Below, one piece after another: positions 15,679-25,745 of a DNA stretch of 58,220 nt. A model generated the notes under the pieces. That model ran no database searches. It saw only the letters and a list, made by a program, of their open reading frames with translations, and had not been told where the DNA came from. The DNA lies in the NCBI GenBank assembly GCA_003512525.1, contig DOQG01000063.1, forward strand, positions 7,032-65,251. Reading direction: 5' to 3'. A program made the position numbers and the translations under genes. The stretch's first letter is position 1. Each line of letters starts with the position of its first letter. Origin of the DNA: Oscillospiraceae bacterium (GTDB lineage Bacteria; Bacillota; Clostridia; Oscillospirales; Ruminococcaceae).

Positions 15679-16956
15679 ATGACAATTTTACTGAAAAACG
15701 GTCACGTTGTTGATTATGTGAACGGTTTTGAAGGCAAAAAGGACATACTTATAAAGGACGGCTTTATCCGTGCGCTCGGCGATAACCTTGAATGCGACGA
15801 TAAGAACGCAAGGGTGGTAGATTGCAACGGGCTTACGGTAATACCGGGTATATGCGATATGCACGTTCATCTGAGAGATCCCGGACAGACATATAAAGAG
15901 GATATTATTACAGGCTGTGAGGCGGCTGTGGCAGGCGGTGTTACGGCGCTTGCGTGTATGCCGAACACGAAACCGCCCGTTGACAACAAGGAAACGGTAA
16001 AATATATTCTCGACAAGGCAAAGAAAGCAAAGGCGAAGGTTTATCCTGTCGGCTGTATCACAAAGGGTATGCAGGGCAAGGAGCTGTGCGACTATGACGA
16101 GCTTAAGGCGGCAGGCTGTGTTGCGGTGAGCGACGACGGCAGACCCGTTGAATCTGCGAATATGATGGCGCAGGCAATGGTCAAGGCGCACTATGCGGGA
16201 CTGAAGGTCATTTCGCACTGCGAGGATCTTGAGATAATAGACGGCGGTATAATCAACAAGGGAAAGATATCTCAGCAGCTCGGCGTAAAGGGTATGAGCA
16301 GGCTGAGCGAGGATATAATCACGGCAAGAGAGCTTGCCATAGCACAGGATACGCAGATGCCGATACACATTGCGCACGTTTCGACAAAGGGCAGTGTGAA
16401 CACGATAAGAGGTAACACTCATATCGGTGTTATGTGTACCTGTGAAACCGCACCGCACTACTTTATGATGACGGACGAAAAGCTGTTGTCAAGAGATGCG
16501 GACTACAGAATGAATCCTCCGCTTCGTGAGGAGGACGATGTTATGGCGATAACCGCCGCTATAATAGACGGTACTATCGACTGTATTGTTACCGACCACG
16601 CTCCGCACAGTGCAGAGGAAAAGGCTGACTTTGAGAAAGCTCCCAACGGCGTTGTGGGAATGGAAACATCGCTTGCGGCGACGCTGACGGGACTTTATCA
16701 CACGGGTACGATAAGCCTTATGCACATAGTAAGACTTATGTGCGTCAATCCCAGAAAGATACTGGGAATTGAGGGAGGTTCGCTCGGCATAGGCGATATT
16801 GCGGACATTGCAATATTTGACGCTGATGAAAGCTGGACGGTAGACCCCGAAAAGCTCCGCTCAAAGTCAAAGAACACCTGCTTCAAGGGAATGACACTTA
16901 AGGGCAGGGTAAAGTACACACTGGTAAACGGAAAAATAGTATACGAGGACAAGTAA
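15679..16956 (+). CDS. pyrC: dihydroorotase
   Basis: A 425-residue amidohydrolase that closes carbamoyl-aspartate to dihydroorotate, the third step of pyrimidine synthesis. The metal-binding DMHVHLRDPG is at about residues 60-69 and CIVTDHAPHS carries another metal ligand region. MNPPLR and the ACMPNTKP segment are typical of the bacterial type I enzyme. The start is the ATG at 15679, with GAGGTG five bases upstream; the longer frame upstream runs through the leader hairpin. First gene of the pyrimidine operon. Confidence 0.95.
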   Translation: MTILLKNGHVVDYVNGFEGKKDILIKDGFIRALGDNLECDDKNARVVDCNGLTVIPGICDMHVHLRDPGQTYKEDIITGCEAAVAGGVTALACMPNTKPPVDNKETVKYILDKAKKAKAKVYPVGCITKGMQGKELCDYDELKAAGCVAVSDDGRPVESANMMAQAMVKAHYAGLKVISHCEDLEIIDGGIINKGKISQQLGVKGMSRLSEDIITARELAIAQDTQMPIHIAHVSTKGSVNTIRGNTHIGVMCTCETAPHYFMMTDEKLLSRDADYRMNPPLREEDDVMAITAAIIDGTIDCIVTDHAPHSAEEKADFEKAPNGVVGMETSLAATLTGLYHTGTISLMHIVRLMCVNPRKILGIEGGSLGIGDIADIAIFDADESWTVDPEKLRSKSKNTCFKGMTLKGRVKYTLVNGKIVYEDK

Positions 16957-16998
16957 GCTCCGATATACTTGAAATAAATATAAAGGATGGATACGAAA

Positions 16999-17931
16999 AT
17001 GTCAATGGATAATCTTCTTCGTGCGATCTGCGAAAAGCAGAACCCTACAGTCGCAGGTCTTGACCCCAAGCTCGACTATGTACCTCAGTACATAAAGGAC
17101 AAGGCTTTCAACAAGTACGGTGAAACGCTAAAGGGTGCGGCAAAGGCAATACTTGAATTCAACAAATGCCTTATAGACGCTCTCCACGAGGTAGTTCCCG
17201 CAGTAAAGCCCCAGGCGGCTTATTATGAAATGTACGGTACGGCAGGCATGAAAACACTGTACAAGACACAGGAATATGCAAGAAGCAGAGGTATGTATGT
17301 TATCACTGACGGCAAGCGTAATGATATAGGCACAACTATGGAAGCGTATGCCGCAGCGCATCTGGGCAAGGTAAAGGTAGGAAACGAGGAATACGAGCCT
17401 TTTATGGGCGACGCTCTGACGGTAAACGGATATCTCGGAAGCGACGGTATCAATCCTCTTATCAAGGTGTGCAAGGAAAACGATAAGGGCATTTTCGTAC
17501 TGGTAAAGACATCTAATCCTTCAAGCGGCGAGCTTCAGGATCTGCTGATAGACGGTATTCCCGTATACGAAAGAATGGGCAATATGTGCGAAAAGTGGGG
17601 AGAGGAGCTTCCCGGCAAGTACGGCTATTCGGGCGTTGGCGCGGTAGTAGGTGCTACATATCCCGAGCAGATCGCCGAGCTTCGTAAAAAGCTCCCGCAC
17701 ACATTCTTCCTTATCCCCGGCTACGGCGCACAGGGCGCAACAGCCAAGGATATTGCCGCCGCATTCGATGCGAACGGTCTTGGCGGCATAGTAAACAGCT
17801 CGCGAGGAATAATGACAGCATATAAAAAAGAAGGCTGTGACGAGCAGGATTTTGCAGGTGCGGCATTCAGAGAGGCACTGCGTATGAGAGATGAGATAAT
17901 GGGCTTTGTCGGAAAGATACAGCTCCCTTAA
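16999..17931 (+). CDS. pyrF: orotidine 5'-phosphate decarboxylase
   Basis: A 310-residue enzyme that makes UMP from OMP. It is of the long bacterial type: the catalytic Asp-Lys-Asp element is in TDGKRNDIGTT, and VKTSNPSSGELQ and LIPGYGAQG are phosphate/base-binding loops. I start at ATG 16999, since the ATG at 16987 overlaps the AAGG ribosome site; 17005 is also possible. It lies 42 bases after pyrC. Confidence 0.94.
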   Translation: MSMDNLLRAICEKQNPTVAGLDPKLDYVPQYIKDKAFNKYGETLKGAAKAILEFNKCLIDALHEVVPAVKPQAAYYEMYGTAGMKTLYKTQEYARSRGMYVITDGKRNDIGTTMEAYAAAHLGKVKVGNEEYEPFMGDALTVNGYLGSDGINPLIKVCKENDKGIFVLVKTSNPSSGELQDLLIDGIPVYERMGNMCEKWGEELPGKYGYSGVGAVVGATYPEQIAELRKKLPHTFFLIPGYGAQGATAKDIAAAFDANGLGGIVNSSRGIMTAYKKEGCDEQDFAGAAFREALRMRDEIMGFVGKIQLP

Positions 17932-17973
17932 GTGATAGAACAAAACAGAAAATAAATGAAAGGAACGAATTAA

Positions 17974-19092
17974 ATGGACTTAAAGGCTAACAAAGCAAAG
18001 ACCGCATATCTGATACTTGCAGACGGAACGGTGTTCACGGGCAAGAGCTTCGGCTGTGAGGGCGAGGTCGTAGGCGAGATAGTATTCACAACGGCAATGA
18101 CAGGCTATGAAGAAACGCTGACAGATCCCAGCTACTGCGGACAGATCGTAACGCAGACATTCCCTCTTATCGGTAACTACGGCGTAAATGATGAGGACTA
18201 CGAATCAAAAACGAGCGTGGTAAGCGGTTATATCGTGCGCGAATATTGCGAGGTGCCGTCCAATTTCCGCTGTGAGGGCGACATAGACGGCTTCTTAAAG
18301 CAGCATAATATCATCGGACTGTTCGGAATAGATACAAGAAGACTTACAAGAATAATCCGTGAAACAGGTGTTATGAACGGCATGATCACAACAAGCGAGC
18401 CGACAGACGAGTTCAGGGCGCAGGCTCTTGAAAGAATAAGGGCTTATGTTGTAGGTCCCGTTGTGCCGAAGGTAAGCGTAAAGCAGCCTGAGAAGTTCAG
18501 TGCTGAAAACGGCAAATACAAGGTTGCGCTTATGGACTACGGCTATAAGTTCAATATAAGACGTGAGCTTGTAAAAAGAGGCTGTGACGTTACAGTATTC
18601 CCCTATGACACAAGTGCGGAGGAAATACTGAAATTTGCTCCGGACGGCATAATGCTTTCAAACGGACCGGGTGACCCGCAGGACAACACGGTATCCATAA
18701 ATACGCTGAAGGAACTTATCCCTCACAAGATACCTACATTCGGTATCTGTCTTGGTCATCAGCTCTTAGCACTTGCAAACGGTGCTGCCACAGTCAAGCT
18801 GAAATACGGTCACAGAGGCGGAAATCAGCCTGTAACCGATATTACTATCGACAGAACATTCATTACATCGCAGAACCACGGTTATGCGGTCGTAAGCGAC
18901 AGCCTTCCCGAAAGTGCAGGCAAGGTAAGTCATATCAACGGCAACGACAGGACCTGCGAGGGCGTTATGTACACGAATGCGCCTGCTTTCACGGTGCAGT
19001 TCCACCCGGAAGCTTGCGGAGGTCCGCATGACACAGCGTATCTGTTCGATAAATTTATCAGTCTGATGGAGGAGAATAAGAAATGCCGTTAA
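17974..19092 (+). CDS. carA: carbamoyl-phosphate synthase small subunit
   Basis: A 372-residue glutaminase subunit that supplies ammonia to CarB. The N-terminal domain (about 1-150) includes LADGTVFTGKSFG and ends with the GLFGIDTRRLTR stretch. The class I amidotransferase domain has its nucleophile Cys in FGICLGHQLLALA and the His-Glu pair in FHPEACGG. The 3' end overlaps carB by 10 bases, suggesting coupled translation of the two subunits. Confidence 0.97.
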   Translation: MDLKANKAKTAYLILADGTVFTGKSFGCEGEVVGEIVFTTAMTGYEETLTDPSYCGQIVTQTFPLIGNYGVNDEDYESKTSVVSGYIVREYCEVPSNFRCEGDIDGFLKQHNIIGLFGIDTRRLTRIIRETGVMNGMITTSEPTDEFRAQALERIRAYVVGPVVPKVSVKQPEKFSAENGKYKVALMDYGYKFNIRRELVKRGCDVTVFPYDTSAEEILKFAPDGIMLSNGPGDPQDNTVSINTLKELIPHKIPTFGICLGHQLLALANGAATVKLKYGHRGGNQPVTDITIDRTFITSQNHGYAVVSDSLPESAGKVSHINGNDRTCEGVMYTNAPAFTVQFHPEACGGPHDTAYLFDKFISLMEENKKCR

Positions 19093-22000
19093 GAAGTGAT
19101 ATAAAGAAAGTACTCGTTATAGGTTCAGGACCTATCGTAATCGGACAGGCGGCTGAATTTGACTATGCCGGAACACAGGCTTGCCGTGCGCTGAAAGCCG
19201 AGGGACTTGAGGTCGTACTTATAAACTCAAACCCCGCTACCATCATGACGGACAAGCATATGGCGGACAAGATCTATATCGAGCCGCTGACGCTTGATGT
19301 AGTAAAGAAGATAATCAAGATAGAAAAGCCGGACAGCATATTGTCAACGCTCGGCGGTCAGACGGGTCTTACCCTTTCAATGCAGCTTGCTGAGGAGGGC
19401 TTCCTTGCCGAGAACGGTGTAAAGCTGCTCGGTGCGAACCCCGAAACTATCCACAAGGCAGAGGACAGACAGGCGTTCAAGGATACTATGGAGGCTATAG
19501 GCGAGCCGTGTATTCCCTCAAAGGTAGTTGAAACCGTTGAGGACGCTTTGGATTTTGCCGAGGTTATACACTATCCCGTAATTGTACGTCCTGCGTTCAC
19601 GCTCGGCGGTACAGGCGGTGGTATTGCATATAGCAAGGACGAATTACACGAGATCGCAACAAACGGTCTGCGCCTTTCACCTATCACACAGATACTTGTT
19701 GAGAAGTGCATTTCGGGCTGGAAGGAAATCGAGTTCGAGGTTATCCGTGACGCAAAGGGCAACGTTATCACTGTCTGCTCGATGGAAAACTTTGACCCTG
19801 TCGGCGTTCACACAGGCGACAGTATCGTTATCGCTCCCGCGGTTACGCTTGCAGACAAGGAATATCAGATGCTGAGAACAGCGGCGCTGAACATTATCCA
19901 GGCGCTGAAGGTCGAGGGCGGCTGTAACTGTCAGTTTGCATTAAAGCCCGACAGCTTTGAATACTCGGTAATTGAGGTAAACCCCAGAGTTTCACGTTCA
20001 TCGGCGCTTGCATCAAAGGCTACAGGCTATCCTATAGCAAAGGTTGCTACAAAGATAGCGATCGGATATTCGCTCGATGAGATCGTAAACCAGGTAACAG
20101 GCAAGACCTATGCTTGCTTTGAGCCTGCGCTTGACTATGTTGTAGTAAAGTTCCCGAAGTGGCCGTTTGATAAGTTCGTATATGCAAAGAAAACGCTCGG
20201 TACTCAGATGAAGGCTACCGGCGAGATAATGGCTATAGGAACGAGCTTTGAAGAAGCTATGATGAAGGCTGTACGTTCTATCGAGCTTGGTATGGACACG
20301 ATGCGTAAAAAGGCTTTCAAGAAGCTGACAGACGAAGAAGTAAGAGCAAAGCTCCACGATGTCGATGTTGATCGTTCGTTCTGCGTATTTGAGGCACTGA
20401 GAAGAGGTTTCAGCGTTCAGGAGATACATGATATAACCACTATCGACAAGTGGTTTATAACTAAGCTTAAAAACCTTGCAGAGCTTGAGCTGTGGCTTGA
20501 GGACGGCGAGCTTACGCAGGAGAAATATGACCTTGCGAAGAAGTACAGCTACCTTGACAGGACTATCGAGAAGCTGTCAGGACAGAAGCTTGCGGACAAG
20601 GGCATAAAGACACGTCACGCAGTATACAAGATGGTTGATACCTGTGCCGCAGAGTTCTCGGCTGAAACGCCCTACTTCTACAGCACATACGATGAAGAAA
20701 ACGAAGCGGCCGAATTTATCGAGCAGCACCCGACAGATAAAAAGAAGATAATAGTTTTCGGCTCAGGTCCTATCAGAATAGGTCAGGGTATCGAGTTCGA
20801 CTACTGCTCGGTACACTGCGTATGGGCGCTTAAGGAAATGGGCTATGAAGCAATTATATGCAACAACAACCCAGAAACGGTTTCTACCGACTTTGATACA
20901 GGCGACAGACTTTATTTCGATCCGCTGACATTTGAAGATGTCGACTCGCTGATAGCTACCGAAAAGCCTTACGGCGTTGTAGTACAGTTCGGCGGTCAGA
21001 CGGCTATAAAGCTGACAAAGCACTTACAGGAGAGCGGTGTAAGAATACTCGGTACTTCGGCTGAAAGCATTGATGACGCAGAGGACAGAGAGAAGTTTGA
21101 CGAGCTGCTTGAAAAGTGTAAAATTCCTCGTCCTAAGGGACATACGGTATTCACGACAGAGGAAGCACTCAAAGCCGCAAATGAACTCGGCTATCCCGTT
21201 CTGCTCCGTCCGTCATACGTTCTCGGCGGTCAGAATATGATAATCGCTCACTGCGACAGCGATGTTACCGAATATATGACTATTATCACAGCTACAGAGC
21301 TTGAAAACCCTGTACTGATAGATAAGTACCTTATGGGTACTGAGGTCGAGGTCGATGCTATCTGTGACGGTACAGACTTCCTTATCCCCGGTATTATGGA
21401 GCATATTGAGCGTGCCGGAGTTCACTCGGGCGACAGTATCTCGGTATATCCTGCACAGACACTGTCCGACAAGATAAAGGAAACTATCGTAACATATACG
21501 GAGCGTCTTGCAAAGGCGCTTAACGTAATCGGTCTTGTCAATATACAGTACGTTGTATATAACAACGAGGTTTACGTTATAGAGGTAAATCCCAGGTCTT
21601 CAAGAACAGTTCCTTATATCAGCAAGGTAACGGGCGTTCAGATGGTCGATATTGCAACAAAGATTATGCTCGGCGAAACTCTTAAGGAGCAGGGTTATCA
21701 CAGCGGTCTGTATCCCGTAGGCGACTATGTAGCAGTCAAAGTGCCGGTATTCAGCTTTGAAAAGCTCCACGATGTTGATACACAGCTCGGTCCTGAGATG
21801 AAGTCAACGGGCGAGGCACTCGGTATAGCAAAGACATTTGAAGAGGCTCTCTACAAGGGACTTATAGCTGCAGGCTTCAAGATATTCAAGAAGGGCGGCG
21901 TAATGTTCACCGTTAAAAATTCCGACAAGCCCGAAATTATACCGCTTGCCGAGAAGTTTGAAAAGCTCGGCTTTGAGCTGTACGCTACAAGCGGCACGGC

Positions 22001-22289
22001 TTCAATGCTGAACAGAAATATGATAGCTACCAACTTCACATACCGTATACACGAGGACAAAGAGCCGAATGTTATCAGTCTGCTTGAAAGCGGCAAGATA
22101 AATTACGTTATCTCAACCTCCGAAACAGGCAGAAAGCCTGCTCTCGACAGCGTTAAGATAAGACGTAAGTCGGTCGAGCGTTCTATAGCCTGCCTTACAT
22201 CGGTCGATACGGCGAACGCTCTTGTAAAGTGTATCGCTATGGACAAGACTGTAGACGATCTCGAAATGGTAGATATAACAAAGATTTAA
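19083..22289 (+). CDS. carB: carbamoyl-phosphate synthase large subunit
   Basis: A 1068-residue synthetase, full length for the family. Two homologous ATP-grasp halves are visible, each starting with a glycine-rich segment (GSGPIVIGQAAEFDY and GSGPIRIGQGIEFDY). The C-terminal MGS-like regulatory domain (about 930-1068) binds UMP or ornithine in relatives. The ATG lies inside the end of carA with GGAG upstream. Together they make carbamoyl phosphate for pyrimidines and arginine; here the neighbours point to pyrimidines. Confidence 0.98.
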   Translation: MPLRSDIKKVLVIGSGPIVIGQAAEFDYAGTQACRALKAEGLEVVLINSNPATIMTDKHMADKIYIEPLTLDVVKKIIKIEKPDSILSTLGGQTGLTLSMQLAEEGFLAENGVKLLGANPETIHKAEDRQAFKDTMEAIGEPCIPSKVVETVEDALDFAEVIHYPVIVRPAFTLGGTGGGIAYSKDELHEIATNGLRLSPITQILVEKCISGWKEIEFEVIRDAKGNVITVCSMENFDPVGVHTGDSIVIAPAVTLADKEYQMLRTAALNIIQALKVEGGCNCQFALKPDSFEYSVIEVNPRVSRSSALASKATGYPIAKVATKIAIGYSLDEIVNQVTGKTYACFEPALDYVVVKFPKWPFDKFVYAKKTLGTQMKATGEIMAIGTSFEEAMMKAVRSIELGMDTMRKKAFKKLTDEEVRAKLHDVDVDRSFCVFEALRRGFSVQEIHDITTIDKWFITKLKNLAELELWLEDGELTQEKYDLAKKYSYLDRTIEKLSGQKLADKGIKTRHAVYKMVDTCAAEFSAETPYFYSTYDEENEAAEFIEQHPTDKKKIIVFGSGPIRIGQGIEFDYCSVHCVWALKEMGYEAIICNNNPETVSTDFDTGDRLYFDPLTFEDVDSLIATEKPYGVVVQFGGQTAIKLTKHLQESGVRILGTSAESIDDAEDREKFDELLEKCKIPRPKGHTVFTTEEALKAANELGYPVLLRPSYVLGGQNMIIAHCDSDVTEYMTIITATELENPVLIDKYLMGTEVEVDAICDGTDFLIPGIMEHIERAGVHSGDSISVYPAQTLSDKIKETIVTYTERLAKALNVIGLVNIQYVVYNNEVYVIEVNPRSSRTVPYISKVTGVQMVDIATKIMLGETLKEQGYHSGLYPVGDYVAVKVPVFSFEKLHDVDTQLGPEMKSTGEALGIAKTFEEALYKGLIAAGFKIFKKGGVMFTVKNSDKPEIIPLAEKFEKLGFELYATSGTASMLNRNMIATNFTYRIHEDKEPNVISLLESGKINYVISTSETGRKPALDSVKIRRKSVERSIACLTSVDTANALVKCIAMDKTVDDLEMVDITKI

Positions 22290-22301
22290 TGAGGTGCGAT
22301 A

Positions 22302-22907
22302 TTGAAAACAGGCGAATATAAAGTAAAATTCAATTACACGATATTGAGGGGATTTATAGACGCTTTCGGTCTGGTTATGACTCTGCTCATATATCAGACG
22401 ACATACGCATACTATGATAAGTTTATCCACCCCGATCAGGTGATAAACAATGTTTATCCGAACGGCGTGCCGCTTGACAGATGGATACTCGGCGGCATAG
22501 TTCCGCTTATCGCTCTTGCGGTGCTTGTGTTCTCGGTTGTGTATATGTTTATCCCGCATAAGTCAAGAACGCTTATGATAGCAGCGGACAATGCACAGAA
22601 GTATTACGACAACCTGATGATAGCAAACAGTCTGCTGAGAATACTTGCGCTTATGGCACTGTGGGATTACACTTATATTTCGCAGAGCAACCTGCTGTAT
22701 GCGGGGGAGTCGTGGTTCAGTCTTCAGACAGTGCTTGACATTGTGGTCGGAGCGCTTGTCGTATACTTTATGTACGGCAGACTTAAAGCTATAGCAAAGC
22801 CTGTCGATAAAAAGAAAAAGGCGGAAAGGAAATCTGCCGCCGACGAAGAAACAACGCTTGCAAAGGTGAAAATAGTCAAGGACGACGATACAATAATGCG
22901 CAGTTAG
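22302..22907 (+). CDS. four-helix membrane protein of unknown function in the pyrimidine operon
   Basis: A 201-residue protein with four predicted membrane helices (about 20-40, 64-87, 108-126, 144-164) and a charged Lys/Asp/Glu-rich cytoplasmic tail. No domain is recognised. Start is TTG at 22302, five bases after GAGGTG and only 12 bases after the carB stop, so co-transcription is clear. A terminator-like hairpin follows, before pyrK. Its place suggests a tie to nucleotide metabolism or uptake, but this is inference from position only. Confidence 0.75.
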   Translation: MKTGEYKVKFNYTILRGFIDAFGLVMTLLIYQTTYAYYDKFIHPDQVINNVYPNGVPLDRWILGGIVPLIALAVLVFSVVYMFIPHKSRTLMIAADNAQKYYDNLMIANSLLRILALMALWDYTYISQSNLLYAGESWFSLQTVLDIVVGALVVYFMYGRLKAIAKPVDKKKKAERKSAADEETTLAKVKIVKDDDTIMRS

Positions 22908-22915
22908 CTATGCAA

Positions 22916-22954
22916 AAGGCAACACAATAGAAATAACGTGTTGCCTTGATTTTT
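22916..22954 (+). terminator. hairpin terminator between the membrane protein gene and pyrK
   Basis: Perfect 10-bp stem AAGGCAACAC/GTGTTGCCTT with a 12-base loop and a following GATTTTT. It would separate carB from pyrK-pyrD or make their expression partly read-through. Confidence 0.8.
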
Positions 22955-22987
22955 ACACAGCGGTAATACCGCAGGAAAGGAAAATAT

Positions 22988-23761
22988 ATGAGCTTTTTTT
23001 GTAATTCATATCCGATAGTTGATAAAAAAGCGCTCGGCGAGGGTATATATTCATATACGCTGAAATGTCCCGAGGTCGCTGAAAACGCACATATCGGACA
23101 GTTTGTTCAGATAAAGGCTGAGGGCTATATGCTCCGCAGACCCATATCTATATGCTCGGTCGACAAGGAAAACGGCACAATGCGCCTTGTATTTGAAGTA
23201 AGGGGCAAGGGTACGGATAAGATATCCGAGCTTAACAAGGGCGATATGATGGACGTTATCGCACCGCTCGGCAACGGCTTTACAGTTTCCGCAAAGAATG
23301 ACGGCAGAGTGATAGTAGTCGGCGGCGGAATAGGCACACCGCCTCTGCTTGATATTGCAAAGCTGTATGGCGACAAGTGCACGGCTATACTTGGCTTTAG
23401 AAGCTTCGACAAGGTGATCCTCGACAAGGACTATGCCAAAGCAGGCGCAAGCGTTATAGTCTGCACCGATGACGGCAGTACAGGTGTACACGGTACGATA
23501 GCACAGCCGCTTGCAGATGAGCTTGCCAAGGGCAATGTTGCGGCGGTATATGCCTGCGGTCCTACTCCTATGCTTAAAGCGGTCGTTGCGGCGGCAAAGC
23601 AGGCAGGCGTATATTCTGAGGTTTCTCTTGAACAGCGTATGGGCTGCGGTGTCGGTGCGTGTGTTGTATGTGCCTGCACGGTTATCCGTGACGGAGAAGA
23701 GAAGGTCGTAAGAGTATGCAAGGACGGTCCTGTGTTCAGCGGTGAGGAGGTAGTATTATGA
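22988..23761 (+). CDS. pyrK: dihydroorotate dehydrogenase B, electron-transfer subunit
   Basis: A 257-residue flavin/iron-sulfur protein that passes electrons from PyrD to NAD+. The FAD-binding RRPISI motif lies near residue 50, a GGGIGTPPLL nucleotide loop follows, and the C-terminal 2Fe-2S ligands are in MGCGVGACVVCAC. GGAAAGGA precedes the ATG. The stop overlaps the pyrD start (ATGA), typical of obligate partners. Confidence 0.96.
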   Translation: MSFFCNSYPIVDKKALGEGIYSYTLKCPEVAENAHIGQFVQIKAEGYMLRRPISICSVDKENGTMRLVFEVRGKGTDKISELNKGDMMDVIAPLGNGFTVSAKNDGRVIVVGGGIGTPPLLDIAKLYGDKCTAILGFRSFDKVILDKDYAKAGASVIVCTDDGSTGVHGTIAQPLADELAKGNVAAVYACGPTPMLKAVVAAAKQAGVYSEVSLEQRMGCGVGACVVCACTVIRDGEEKVVRVCKDGPVFSGEEVVL

Positions 23762-24678
23762 GTTTCAAGCCCGATATTTCAGTAGATGTATGCGGCAAGC
23801 ATTTTAAAAACCCTGTAATAGCCGCTTCCGGTGCATACGGCTTCGGCGAGGATTATACCGACCTTTATCCGCTGTCGGCGCTCGGCGGTATTTCCTGCAA
23901 GGGCACGACCTTAAACAAGAAGGACGGCAACATTCCTCCGAGAATAGCCGAAACTCCGAGCGGAATATTAAACTCCGTAGGACTTCAGAACCCAGGTGTT
24001 GATAAGTTTATAAACTACTATCTGCCGCGGCTCAGAACGCAGGATACTGTGGTTATCGCAAATATCGCAGGTGCTGTAATTGACGATTATATAGCTGTTG
24101 CAGAAAAGCTGGACGCTACCGATGTCGATATGATAGAGCTTAACATTTCCTGCCCTAACGTAAAGCAGGGCGGCGCTACATGGGGCGTTACCTGCGAGGG
24201 TGCGGCAAGCGTTACAAGAGCGGTAAGAAAGGCTACAAAAAAGCCTGTTATCGTAAAGCTTACTCCCAATGTAACAAATATCACAGAAATCGCAAAGGCC
24301 GTTGAAGCAGAGGGTGCTGACAGCATTTCGCTGATAAACACTCTGCTCGGTATGAGAATTGATATAAGAACAAGACGACCTATCCTGCACAATAATGTCG
24401 GCGGACTTTCGGGTCCTGCTGTGTTCCCTGTTGCGGTAAGAATGGTATGGCAGGTATCAAATGCGGTAAAGATACCCGTTATCGGTATGGGAGGCATCGC
24501 AACGGCTGAGGACGCTATTGAGATGATGATGGCAGGCGCATCTGCTGTACAGATGGGTACGGCTATCTTCAACGACCCATATGCACCGATAAAGGTGTGC
24601 GAGGGTATGGAAAAGTTCCTCACCGAACAGAAAATAGAGAAGATAAGCGATATTGTAGGCACGGTAAAGCCGTGGTAA
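23758..24678 (+). CDS. pyrD: dihydroorotate dehydrogenase B, catalytic subunit
   Basis: A 306-residue FMN enzyme (class 1B) that oxidises dihydroorotate to orotate with PyrK. NSVGLQNPG binds substrate, the catalytic Cys is in LNISCPNVK, and IPVIGMGGI binds the FMN phosphate. Together with pyrC, pyrF and carAB, five steps of UMP synthesis are here. Aspartate transcarbamylase (pyrB) and orotate phosphoribosyltransferase (pyrE) must lie elsewhere. Confidence 0.97.
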   Translation: MSFKPDISVDVCGKHFKNPVIAASGAYGFGEDYTDLYPLSALGGISCKGTTLNKKDGNIPPRIAETPSGILNSVGLQNPGVDKFINYYLPRLRTQDTVVIANIAGAVIDDYIAVAEKLDATDVDMIELNISCPNVKQGGATWGVTCEGAASVTRAVRKATKKPVIVKLTPNVTNITEIAKAVEAEGADSISLINTLLGMRIDIRTRRPILHNNVGGLSGPAVFPVAVRMVWQVSNAVKIPVIGMGGIATAEDAIEMMMAGASAVQMGTAIFNDPYAPIKVCEGMEKFLTEQKIEKISDIVGTVKPW

Positions 24679-24705
24679 TAAGCTTCACAGAAGAATACAA
24701 ACAGC

Positions 24706-24741
24706 AATGCCCTCACAGGTTTCATTCCTGCGAGGGCATTT
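24706..24741. terminator. hairpin between convergent pyrD and glycosyltransferase genes
   Basis: Arms AATGCCCTCACAGG and CCTGCGAGGGCATT pair with one mismatch around a 7-base loop. It sits between the two stops and may serve both strands, though the T tracts are weak. Confidence 0.7.
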
Positions 24742-24744
24742 CAG

Positions 24745-25704
24745 TTATTCCTTATTTATAAACTTATCTATGATGTACTTAGGCCTTGCCTTGACCTCGG
24801 TATAGATCTTTCCGATATATTCACCGACAATTCCCAGCGCCATTATCTGCAGACCGCTTAAAAACCATATTGAGCACATAAGCGAGCTCCAGCCTGCTTC
24901 TGTGTTGCCAAGACAGGTCTGCACTATCGTGTAGATTATCATACCGATACTGATAAGGAATACAAGGAAACCTACTACCGTAACAAGCCTTATCGGTTTT
25001 ACCGAGAAGCTTGTGATACCGTCAAACGCAAACGCAAGCATCTTTTTCAGCGGGTACTTTGATTCGCCCGCAAAGCGCTCACTGCGCTCGTAATATACGA
25101 TATCGCTCTTGAAGCCTATCTGCTTTACTATACCTCGGAGGAACAGATTGACCTCCTTGAACTGCGACAGCGCTTCAAGTGCGCGCTTTGAAATAAGTCT
25201 GTAATCGGCGTGGTTGTCGATAATGTCAACTCCGAGCAATCTCATAAACTTGTAGAACATACCGGCAGTTCCGCGCTTGAATGCGGTGTCGGTCTTTCTT
25301 GAAGAACGTACACCGTATACTATGTCACAGCCGTCATGATATTTGTCTACAAACTGATCGACAACGTTTATATCATCCTGCAGGTCTGCGTCCATTGATA
25401 TGGATATATCCGCAAGCTCCTTTGCTGTCATAAGCCCTGCAAGAAGTGCATTCTGATGTCCCTTGTTACGGGAGAGCTTAAGCCCTGAGAACAGATCGTC
25501 ACTGCCGTGGAGCTCCTCGATTATCTCCCATGTCTTGTCCTTACTGCCGTCATCTACAAACAGAACGCGGCTTTTGTCGGATATTTTTTTATCGTTTATG
25601 AGAGCAGTCATCTTTTCCTTCAGTCGTTTCGATGTTTCGTGAAGCACCGCTTCTTCATTATAACAGGGTACTACAATGTATAGTATGTCGTTGTATTCGG
25701 TCAT
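24745..25704 (-). CDS. family 2 glycosyltransferase, polyprenyl-phosphate type
   Basis: A 319-residue membrane-anchored GT2 enzyme of the DPM1/GtrB type. The nucleotide-sugar domain (about 1-230) has VPCYNEE, FVDDGSKDKTW and the metal-binding DADLQDD. Two C-terminal helices (about 237-262 and 272-297) anchor it. Relatives load a sugar on undecaprenyl phosphate for later transfer to wall polymers or lipids. The start follows GAAAGGA by about ten bases. It is probably monocistronic. Sugar and acceptor are unknown. Confidence 0.93.
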   Translation of the reverse strand: MTEYNDILYIVVPCYNEEAVLHETSKRLKEKMTALINDKKISDKSRVLFVDDGSKDKTWEIIEELHGSDDLFSGLKLSRNKGHQNALLAGLMTAKELADISISMDADLQDDINVVDQFVDKYHDGCDIVYGVRSSRKTDTAFKRGTAGMFYKFMRLLGVDIIDNHADYRLISKRALEALSQFKEVNLFLRGIVKQIGFKSDIVYYERSERFAGESKYPLKKMLAFAFDGITSFSVKPIRLVTVVGFLVFLISIGMIIYTIVQTCLGNTEAGWSSLMCSIWFLSGLQIMALGIVGEYIGKIYTEVKARPKYIIDKFINKE

Positions 25705-25745
25705 TTTTTTAAATTCCTTTCACAGCATATAATCCTGACTGTTAC

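Noticed and set aside
15688..16458. Long minus-strand frame (256 codons) inside pyrC
   Set aside because: Shadow of the dihydroorotase gene; no recognisable protein and no ribosome site.
24087..24725. Minus-strand frame of 212 codons opposite pyrD
   Set aside because: Shadow of pyrD that also crosses the bidirectional terminator; composition is atypical.
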